DNA of 49,444 nt from Fodinibacter sp038210185. GTDB lineage: Bacteria > Actinomycetota > Actinomycetes > Actinomycetales > Dermatophilaceae. The DNA lies in assembly GCA_038210185.1 (NCBI GenBank), contig JBBQWX010000012.1:1-49444 (forward strand), read 5' to 3'. Positions 43,803-49,444 of the stretch are shown here, piece after piece. Positions within the stretch are counted from its first letter, which is position 1; every line of letters starts with the position of its first letter. Under the pieces are notes generated by a model, which saw only the letters and a list, made by a program, of their open reading frames with translations, searched no databases and was not told the DNA's origin. The position numbers and the translations under genes are program-made.

Positions 43803-43881
43803 CGGGCCTCCTGTGTAACGCCGCGACCTGTTCGCGGCACCGTGATGTCACCTGTCGTGTCACTACGAGCTGGAGCGTTAC
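43803..43881. promoter_or_regulatory. divergent promoter with nested inverted repeats
   Basis: GTAACGC (43815-43821) and GCGTTAC (43875-43881) bracket the region as an inverted repeat; a hairpin GCCGCGA/TCGCGGC occupies 43820-43838 with a 5-base loop; and GTGATGTCAC plus GTGTCAC follow at about 43841-43863. Such density in 79 bases suggests regulator binding between the hypothetical gene and the Rieske operon. No regulator is identified. Confidence 0.45.
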
Positions 43882-45495
43882 ATGGACACCACCTACCTGA
43901 CGGTCGCCCGACTCGACGAGCTGGCGCTGGAGACACCGGCGCATGCCGACGCCGACGGGCTCGACCTCGTCATCATCCGTCGTGGAGAGGACGTGCACGT
44001 GTTCGAGGGCCGCTGCCCGCACCGCGGCGCGCTGCTCTCGGACGGACGTGTGGAGGGCGCCAACCTCGTGTGCGGGCTGCACGGGTGGGACTACCGGCTG
44101 GACACCGGGATCTCGGCGTACAACCCGAGCGAGCGAATCCACAAGTTCACAGCTCACGTTGACGACGGGGAGGTGCGCCTCGACCGCCGCGAGCTTCTCG
44201 ACTTCCAGTCCATGCGCCCGGCGCGGGCCGTGGTATCGACCTACGACCGGTTCTACGACGACCCGCACCAGGACACCGCGGAGGAGCCCTTCGTCAGCGA
44301 GATCCACGCACTGGCGAAGCACGGCCTCTCCGGCCCGCACGGCGACGTTGCCGCCATGGGCGTGCCCCGCACCGAGCTGCCGACCTGGGACGACCTACAG
44401 GTGCTCACCGCTCAGCTGCACCGGTTCCCCCTCCTCGACGACGAGCCGGTCGACACCTCGGTCGTGATCGGCCCGGCGGCCGCGAAGCCGCTGCGGCTCG
44501 AGATCCCGGTGTTCGTCTCGGACATGAGCTTCGGGGCCATCTCGCAGGAGGCCAAGACCGCGCTCGGCCGCGGCGCAGAGGCCGCCGGCACGGCCATCTG
44601 CTCGGGTGAGGGTGGGATGCTCCCGGAGGAGAAGGCCGAGAACACCCGCTACCTCTACGAGCTGGCCTCAGGCCGGTTCGGGTGGGACGAGGGCGTTCTC
44701 GACCAGGTTCAGGCGCTGCACCTCAAGCTGGGCCAGGGCGCCAAGACCGGCACCGGTGGTCACCTGCCAGGCAGCAAGGTCGTCGGCCGGATCGCTCAGG
44801 TGCGCGGACTGCCCGAGGGGACACCGGCCGTGTCCCCAGCCCGGTTCACCGACTGGCAGACCCTGCTCGAGGCGAAGGACCTCGTCGACCACATCAGGGC
44901 GCGCTCAGGCGGCATCCCGGTCGGGGTGAAGATGTCGGCCCAGCACGTGGAAGAGGACCTCGACGCCGCGCTTGACCTCGGCATCGACTACGTCATCCTC
45001 GACGGGCGCGGCGGCGGCACGGGAGCGGCGCCAACCATCTTCCGCGACACGATCAGCGTGCCGACCATGGCGGCGCTGGCCCGGGCGCGACGGCACCTCG
45101 ACCTCGCCGGCGCGCGCGACGTGACCCTCATCGCGACCGGTGGCCTGCGCCGGCCACACGACATGGTCAAGGCACTCGCCCTGGGCGCCGACGCGATCGC
45201 GGTCTCCAATGTCGCCCTCCAGGCCATCGGCTGCGTCGGCATGCGGGCCTGCCACACCGACAACTGCCCCGTCGGCATCGCCACCCAGAAGCCACACCTG
45301 CGAGCCCGGTTCCCGCTGCCCCGCGCATCCGAGCAGCTGACCCGCTACCTGACCTCGCTGACCGAGCTCATGGTCGTGCTCGCGCGCGCCTGCGGCCACG
45401 ACTCCCTCTCGCACTTCACCCCACGCGACCTGACCAGCTGGAAACGCCACGTCGCCGACCTCGTCGGTGTCTCCTACGCCGGGGTGCCCCGATGA
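43882..45495 (+). CDS. Rieske - FMN-binding glutamate synthase-type fusion protein
   Basis: A 537-residue protein. Residues 1-105: Rieske domain with CPH (Cys45, His47) and CGLH (Cys64, His67), 16 residues between, the ferredoxin-type [2Fe-2S] spacing. Residues ~130-520: GltS-type TIM barrel with IPVFVSDMSFGAISQEAKTA, CSGEGGMLPEEK, GQGAKTGTGGHLPGSKV, VDYVILDGRGGGTGAAP-like FMN loops, and the [3Fe-4S] triad Cys451, Cys457, Cys462 (CX5CX4C). The class II glutaminase domain and the C-terminal GXGXG domain of true GltB are absent. Known family: FMN-binding glutamate synthase-like oxidoreductases such as archaeal-type subunits. The Rieske fusion should pass electrons to or from FMN. Reaction unknown. 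ATG on the right arm of the promoter palindrome. Confidence 0.9.
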   Translation: MDTTYLTVARLDELALETPAHADADGLDLVIIRRGEDVHVFEGRCPHRGALLSDGRVEGANLVCGLHGWDYRLDTGISAYNPSERIHKFTAHVDDGEVRLDRRELLDFQSMRPARAVVSTYDRFYDDPHQDTAEEPFVSEIHALAKHGLSGPHGDVAAMGVPRTELPTWDDLQVLTAQLHRFPLLDDEPVDTSVVIGPAAAKPLRLEIPVFVSDMSFGAISQEAKTALGRGAEAAGTAICSGEGGMLPEEKAENTRYLYELASGRFGWDEGVLDQVQALHLKLGQGAKTGTGGHLPGSKVVGRIAQVRGLPEGTPAVSPARFTDWQTLLEAKDLVDHIRARSGGIPVGVKMSAQHVEEDLDAALDLGIDYVILDGRGGGTGAAPTIFRDTISVPTMAALARARRHLDLAGARDVTLIATGGLRRPHDMVKALALGADAIAVSNVALQAIGCVGMRACHTDNCPVGIATQKPHLRARFPLPRASEQLTRYLTSLTELMVVLARACGHDSLSHFTPRDLTSWKRHVADLVGVSYAGVPR

Positions 45496-47417
45496 CCTGG
45501 CACCGGATCGAGGAGGTGCCCGACGAGGGCCGCGTCCGCACCGCAGTCGTCGACGGGCGCACGGTGGCGGTGAGCACCTGTCGCGGCCGGGTCGGCGCGC
45601 TGGAGGACCACTGCCCCCACCAGGGCGGGCCGCTGGGCGAGGGGTCGATCGAGGGCGGGCTGCTGCGCTGCCCGTGGCACGGCTACGACTACGACCCGGC
45701 AACCGGGCTCCCACCCGAGGGCTTCTCGGACGCGCCGGCCGCCTACGACGTCGAGCAGCGACCGGATGGGGTGTGGGTCGACCTTCCCGACGTCATCGAG
45801 CGGCCACGCAGTGTCTCGGACGTCCTGGTCGAGACGCTCGTCGCGTGGGGCGTCGACACGGTGTTCGGCATGGTGGGCCACTCCAACCTGGGGTTCGCCG
45901 AAGCCTTGCGCCGGGCCGAGGAGCGCGGCGAGCTGCGCTACATCGGCATCCGGCACGAAGGTGCGGCGGCCTTCGCCGCATCGGCCTACGGCAAGCTGAC
46001 CGGGCGGCCCGCCGCCTGCGTGGCGATCGCCGGCCCCGGCTCCACCAACCTGCTGACCGGCCTGTACGACGCGCGGCTCGACGGCGCCCCCGTCGTCGCG
46101 ATCTCCGGCCAGGTGCCCTCCAAGGTCCTCGGCCGCGGCGCCTTCCAGGACGTCGACCTGTCGGCGGTGTTCCGCGACGTCACCCTGTCGACGGTGACCG
46201 TCCACGCGGGGTCCGACCACGCCGAGCTCGCCGGAGCCGCCGTCAAGCGGGCGACGGACGGGCGGGGCGTGGCGCATCTGGTGCTGCCCGACGAGGTGCA
46301 GGACGCGGCGTCAGACGCACCGGCCGGTGGCCCCACCGGTCGACGCGCCGACCTCGCCGTCGCTCCATCGCCGTTCACCCTGGGCCAGACCCTCGATCTG
46401 CTCCGTGGCGCAAGCAGGCCGGTGCTGATCGTGGGCGAGGGAGCCCGGGGGGCGGCCGATGAGGTGCGCTCCCTCGCGGAGCGGCTCGGGGCCCCGGTGC
46501 TGGCCACGTTCCGCGCCAAGGGGCTGCTGCCGGACACCCACCCGCTCGCCGCGGGCGTGCTGGGGAGGTCGGGCACACCCGTCGCCTCGTGGCTGATGAA
46601 CGAGTCCGACCTGCTCCTGGTCGTCGGTGCCTCGTTCGCCAACCACACCGGGATCGCCCCGTACAAACCGATCGTGCAGGTCGACGACGCGCCCAGCGCG
46701 ATCGGCCGGTTCGACCCGGTGACGGTCGGGCTGCTCGGGGATGCCGCGGTGACGCTGCGAGCGCTGCTCGTCGGGTTGGATGCCGGTCCCGCACCGGTTG
46801 CCGTCGACCAGGGACCCGACGTCGCCGCCCGCTGGGCCATTTGGCGAGCCGAGAAGGCCCGCCGCGCGGCAGACGACCGTGGCCACGGCGTCGCGAGTGC
46901 GGCAGTCTTCGCGGCCCTGGGCGCCCATTGCCCCGCCGACGCGGTCATCGCCGTCGACGTCGGCAACCACGCCTACTCCTTCGGCCGTTACTTCGAGAGC
47001 GCCGGCCAGCCGGTGCTCATGTCGGGTTACCTCGGTTCCATCGGCTTCGGGTACCCCGCCGCGATGGGCGCCTGGGCGGCCGACCCTCGCCGGCCGGTCG
47101 TCGCGGTGACCGGCGACGGTGGCTTCGGTCAGTACCTCGCCGAGCTCACCACCGCAGTCAAGTACGGCATCCCGGTCAAGCACGTGCTGCTGGACAACGG
47201 GGCGCTCGGGAAGATCAGCAAGGAGCAGCTTGCCGGGCGGCTGCCGGTCTGGCAGACCTCGCTGGTCAACCCCGACTTCGCCGCCTATGCCGATCTCTGT
47301 GGTGCCGTGGGCATCCCGGTGCACCATGCCTCCGAGCTCGACGAGGCGATGGCCCGGTTGTTCGCCGTCGACGGGCCCGCCCTGCTGCACGTCCACGCCG
47401 ACGCGGAGCTGGTGTGA
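45492..47417 (+). CDS. Rieske - ThDP-dependent enzyme fusion protein
   Basis: A 641-residue protein, start overlapping the previous stop by 4 bp (ATGA). Residues 1-100: second Rieske domain, Cys41/His43 (CPH) and Cys60/His63 (CPWH). Residues ~106-641: full acetolactate-synthase/pyruvate-oxidase fold: PYR domain with catalytic Glu156 in IRHEGAAAFAASAYGKLTGR, central domain (PVLIVGEGARGAADEVRSLA), and PP domain with the ThDP motif GDG at 541-543 to Asn569. It should decarboxylate a 2-oxo acid or run a related C-C lyase/ligase reaction. A Rieske centre on a ThDP enzyme suggests one-electron oxidation of the ThDP intermediate. No other subunit genes are adjacent. Confidence 0.9.
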   Translation: MTWHRIEEVPDEGRVRTAVVDGRTVAVSTCRGRVGALEDHCPHQGGPLGEGSIEGGLLRCPWHGYDYDPATGLPPEGFSDAPAAYDVEQRPDGVWVDLPDVIERPRSVSDVLVETLVAWGVDTVFGMVGHSNLGFAEALRRAEERGELRYIGIRHEGAAAFAASAYGKLTGRPAACVAIAGPGSTNLLTGLYDARLDGAPVVAISGQVPSKVLGRGAFQDVDLSAVFRDVTLSTVTVHAGSDHAELAGAAVKRATDGRGVAHLVLPDEVQDAASDAPAGGPTGRRADLAVAPSPFTLGQTLDLLRGASRPVLIVGEGARGAADEVRSLAERLGAPVLATFRAKGLLPDTHPLAAGVLGRSGTPVASWLMNESDLLLVVGASFANHTGIAPYKPIVQVDDAPSAIGRFDPVTVGLLGDAAVTLRALLVGLDAGPAPVAVDQGPDVAARWAIWRAEKARRAADDRGHGVASAAVFAALGAHCPADAVIAVDVGNHAYSFGRYFESAGQPVLMSGYLGSIGFGYPAAMGAWAADPRRPVVAVTGDGGFGQYLAELTTAVKYGIPVKHVLLDNGALGKISKEQLAGRLPVWQTSLVNPDFAAYADLCGAVGIPVHHASELDEAMARLFAVDGPALLHVHADAELV

Positions 47418-47439
47418 GGTCGTTCGCAACGCTGGCCAC

Positions 47440-47456
47440 GCTTCCCGTGGGGAAGG
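47440..47456 (+). terminator. short hairpin between the ThDP and sigma genes
   Basis: GCTTCCC and GGGAAGGGC form a stem with a 3-base loop within the 60-base gap. It may attenuate read-through into the sigma-factor gene. Outer repeats CGCAACG (47425-47431) and CGTTGCG (47468-47474) enclose it. Confidence 0.35.
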
Positions 47457-47480
47457 GCGCCGGGCTACGTTGCGACAGTG

Positions 47481-48077
47481 ATGACGGAGGACGAAGGTCT
47501 CGTCGACCGGCTGCGCGCCGGCGACGAAGCGGCCTTCGCCGCCGTCGTCCGTGACTGGTCGCCCGCCATGCTGCGGGTCGCCCGTGCCCACGTCCGCTCC
47601 CACGCGACCGCGGAGGAGGTAGTCCAGGAGGCCTGGCTCGGGGTGCTCCGCGGACTGCGGCTGTTCGAGGGCCGAGCCAGCCTGCGCACCTGGGTCTTCC
47701 GCATCCTGGTCAACACCGCAAGGCGCAGAGGGCGGGGTGACGCAGTCGTGATGGCCGAGCTCGCCGGGCCCACCGTCGACCCCGACCGCTTCCGCGGCGC
47801 CGACGACCGCTACCCCGGTGGCTGGCGAGAGGACTCCGCCCCGGCGTGGTGGGAGCCCGAGGCGCGGGTGCTGAGCGCCGAGCTCTGGGCGGTGCTGACC
47901 CAAGCTCTCACCGAGCTGCCCGAACGGCAACGCGCCGTCGTCGAGCTGCGTGACGTGCACGGGTTCCCAGCGCCCGAGGTGTGCGACCTGCTCGACCTGA
48001 CCCCCCAGAACCAGCGGGTGCTCCTGCACCGCGGCCGGGCACGGTTGCGCAGCATCCTCGAGGTGGCTGCGCCATGA
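47481..48077 (+). CDS. ECF-type RNA polymerase sigma factor
   Basis: A 198-residue sigma-70 family member with regions 2 and 4 only. Region 2: LVDRLRAGDEAAFAAVVRDW, then AEEVVQEAWLGVLRGLRLFE and RTWVFRILVNTARRRGR. Linker, then region 4: ALTELPERQRAVVELRDVHG with the helix-turn-helix VCDLLDLTPQNQRVLLHRGR. GTG at 47478 is also possible. Overlaps the anti-sigma gene by 4 bp; the target promoters are unknown, but the preceding Rieske operon 63 bp upstream is a natural candidate. Confidence 0.93.
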   Translation: MTEDEGLVDRLRAGDEAAFAAVVRDWSPAMLRVARAHVRSHATAEEVVQEAWLGVLRGLRLFEGRASLRTWVFRILVNTARRRGRGDAVVMAELAGPTVDPDRFRGADDRYPGGWREDSAPAWWEPEARVLSAELWAVLTQALTELPERQRAVVELRDVHGFPAPEVCDLLDLTPQNQRVLLHRGRARLRSILEVAAP

Positions 48078-48325
48078 CCACCCCGTCGACACGCGACGTC
48101 TCGTGCCAGGAGCTCGTCGAACTGCTCACCGACTACCTCGAGGGGGCGCTGACCTCGGACGAGGTGGCCTCGGTCGAGCACCACCTCGCCCTCTGTTCCG
48201 GGTGCGCCGCCTACCTAGACCAGCTGCGGATGATGATCGAGGCACTGGGGTCGGTGACCGTGAAGACCCTCTCGGACGACAGCCTCGACGAGCTGATCGA
48301 GGTGTTCCGGGGTCTGGTGCGGTGA
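48074..48325 (+). CDS. zinc-finger anti-sigma factor (zf-HC2)
   Basis: An 83-residue soluble protein. The ZAS motif VEHHLALCSGCAAYLDQL has H-x3-C-x2-C, and CQELVELLTDYLEGALTSDE forms the first helix with an N-terminal Cys. No membrane helix, so it resembles cytoplasmic redox-type anti-sigmas such as RsrA rather than membrane-anchored ones. It should hold the sigma factor inactive until zinc is released or a signal arrives. Confidence 0.9.
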   Translation: MTTPSTRDVSCQELVELLTDYLEGALTSDEVASVEHHLALCSGCAAYLDQLRMMIEALGSVTVKTLSDDSLDELIEVFRGLVR

Positions 48326-48385
48326 CGGTCGCTGAGGTGCTTCATCGGCGGCTCGTCAGGCATCCGCACACTCACGGGTTGCTCG

Positions 48386-48456
48386 TTGACAGGAGGTGCC
48401 CCCCATCGGTACTTTACCTATTGGTTACTTAGCCATCTAGATAACTAGGAGTCGCC
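48386..48456 (+). promoter_or_regulatory. promoter and operator of the ArsR-family gene
   Basis: TTGACA at 48386-48391 and TACTTT at 48410-48415, spacing 18, form a good sigma-70-type promoter. Downstream, GTTACTTAG and CTAGATAAC (48424-48447) form an imperfect inverted repeat, AT-rich against the genome average, placed where an ArsR-type repressor would block the promoter. AGGAG follows 6 bases before the ATG. Confidence 0.6.
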
Positions 48457-48804
48457 ATGACAGCCGCTGTCGAGGACCGGCTGGACGCGACTTTCGGAGC
48501 ACTGGCCAACGCGACCCGACGGGCCATGCTGGCCCGCCTTGCCCAGGGCGAGGCCACCGTCAACGAGCTCGCCGAACCGTTCCGCCTGTCGCTGCCTGCC
48601 ATCTCCAAGCACCTCAAGGTTCTGGAGAGGGCTGGGCTGATCGTTCGCGGGCAGCAGGCGCAGTACCGCCCACGCACTCTCGATGCCACGCCCTTGCGGG
48701 AGGTCTCGTCGTGGGCCGAGCAGTACCGGCCGGTCTGGGAGGCCCGCCTGAACCGGATGGACAGCTACCTCCAGGAGCTGCAACGAGACGAAGAGGACGC
48801 GTAG
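48457..48804 (+). CDS. ArsR family transcriptional regulator
   Basis: A 115-residue winged-helix repressor: FGALANATRRAMLARLAQGE, VNELAEPFRLSLPAISKHLK (recognition helix) and VLERAGLIVRGQQAQYRPRT. No metal-binding Cys pair, typical of the subfamily paired with SRPBCC proteins. Autoregulation via the palindrome upstream is likely. Four bases from the SRPBCC gene. Confidence 0.92.
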   Translation: MTAAVEDRLDATFGALANATRRAMLARLAQGEATVNELAEPFRLSLPAISKHLKVLERAGLIVRGQQAQYRPRTLDATPLREVSSWAEQYRPVWEARLNRMDSYLQELQRDEEDA

Positions 48805-48809
48805 CGGTC

Positions 48810-49307
48810 ATGGTCGAGAAGATGCCCGACAGCGTGACGATCGAGCGGATGTTCCCGGCGCCGCCGGACCTGATGTGGAAGCTGTGGACGCAGCCCGAGC
48901 ACTTCGCCTCCTGGTACGGCCCGGCCGGCAGCACTGTCCCGGTCGCCCGGATGGACGTGCGCGTCGGCGGAACCCGGCTCCTCTGCATGGAAGTGCAGGC
49001 CCCACAGGGCCTGCGGCGGATGTGGTTCACCGGCACCTACCTCGAGGTCGCCGAGAACCAGCGCCTGGTCTACACCGACTCCATGGCCGACGAACACGGC
49101 ACCGTGTTGGCACCCGAAGAGATGGGGATGCCGGCCGGGCACCCGACGACCACCGAGGTGCGCGTGCACCTCGAACCCGTCGGGGGCGGGACCCGAATGG
49201 TGCTGACCCACATCGGGATACCTGAAGGTTCACCCGGCGCAGTGGGCTGGGCCATGGCACTGGACAAGCTCGCCGACCAGCTGACAGCGAACGACAACAC
49301 CCTCTAG
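48810..49307 (+). CDS. SRPBCC / AHSA1-like protein
   Basis: A 165-residue START-superfamily protein: VTIERMFPAPPDLMWKLWTQ, PEHFASWYGPAG (conserved W-WxGP type), VRVGGTRLLCMEVQ, FTGTYLEVAENQRLVYT and GGTRMVLTHIGIPEGSPGAV. It forms a hydrophobic ligand cavity; the ligand is unknown. Co-transcribed with the ArsR gene, a common stand-alone pair. Confidence 0.9.
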   Translation: MVEKMPDSVTIERMFPAPPDLMWKLWTQPEHFASWYGPAGSTVPVARMDVRVGGTRLLCMEVQAPQGLRRMWFTGTYLEVAENQRLVYTDSMADEHGTVLAPEEMGMPAGHPTTTEVRVHLEPVGGGTRMVLTHIGIPEGSPGAVGWAMALDKLADQLTANDNTL

Positions 49308-49325
49308 CGGGAGTTTCCCCGCTAG
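49304..49325 (+). terminator. hairpin terminator overlapping the SRPBCC stop codon
   Basis: CTAGCGGG (49304-49311) pairs with CCCGCTAG (49318-49325) around a 6-base loop. The left arm includes the TAG stop, as in the terminator at 28424. Confidence 0.65.
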
Positions 49326-49392
49326 CTGATTGACCGGCGTGTCTTCCATTGCGGTGGTTGGCTTTTCGTCACCGATCGTGTATTACCTAGAT

Positions 49393-49444
49393 ATGGCATC
49401 GATTGTGGGGAAGAAGCAGGGCGGACAGACCTACTACTACCTGG
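49393..49444 (+). mobile_element. IS1634-type transposase, 5' end only
   Basis: The last codons read MASIVGKKQGGQTYYYL, the characteristic N-terminus of IS1634/IS4-group transposases (family pattern IVGKKxxGxTYYYLV). The gene runs off the window, so intactness and terminal repeats cannot be judged. The IS left end should lie within 49326-49392. Confidence 0.75.

Noticed and set aside
46311..48092. Minus-strand frame across the ThDP and sigma-factor genes
   Set aside because: Crosses two well-supported genes and an intergenic gap with no recognisable domain.

Overview
The window is a high-GC chromosomal segment of an actinomycete. The gene set (DUF2017 next to ClpS, DUF3039, DUF3618, oligoribonuclease, PPDK, GTG starts, heavy use of 1-4 bp start/stop overlaps) fits Micrococcales, most likely an Intrasporangiaceae-type genus; that placement is inference from gene content. 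No rRNA and no CRISPR array were seen. There are three tRNA genes (His, Lys, Leu).

Layout. 51-2101: acetate-type SSS symporter with its DUF485 partner. 2102-4460: gene-poor scar holding decayed pieces of three transposase families (IS21 IstB, IS1380, IS256). 4461-8289: divergent pair of a GT61 glycosyltransferase and a large polytopic DUF6541 protein, probably surface glycan functions. 8674-11123: M20 peptidase and PrsW-like protease. 11195-19701: housekeeping block (orn, tRNAs, CopC-like protein, GroES-like protein, DUF3618, peroxiredoxin, rdgB, rph, metallo-hydrolase, murI, an SDR epimerase, DUF2017, clpS).

19749-28434: aromatic catabolism. hmgA, fahA and hpd with a divergent Lrp/AsnC regulator form the homogentisate route from 4-hydroxyphenylpyruvate to fumarate and acetoacetate. 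An unrecognised 288-residue protein sits just before fahA, and no maleylacetoacetate isomerase is present, so that protein is a candidate for an accessory or missing step.

28501-42745: Tat-exported 5'-nucleotidase, two helicases, DUF3039, YqgE/AlgH, malic enzyme, VanZ-like and SIMPL proteins, pyruvate phosphate dikinase and a PAP2 phosphatase. Malic enzyme and PPDK together suggest a C4/C3 gluconeogenic node.

43185-48325 is the most unusual part. Two genes overlapping by 4 bp each begin with a Rieske [2Fe-2S] domain; the first continues into a glutamate-synthase-type FMN/[3Fe-4S] domain without a glutaminase domain, the second into a complete ThDP-dependent acetolactate-synthase/pyruvate-oxidase-like enzyme. 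A hypothetical gene diverges from them across a palindrome-rich spacer, and an ECF sigma factor with a zinc-finger anti-sigma follows. I regard this as a candidate undescribed redox module. The window ends with an ArsR/SRPBCC pair and the first codons of an IS1634-type transposase.
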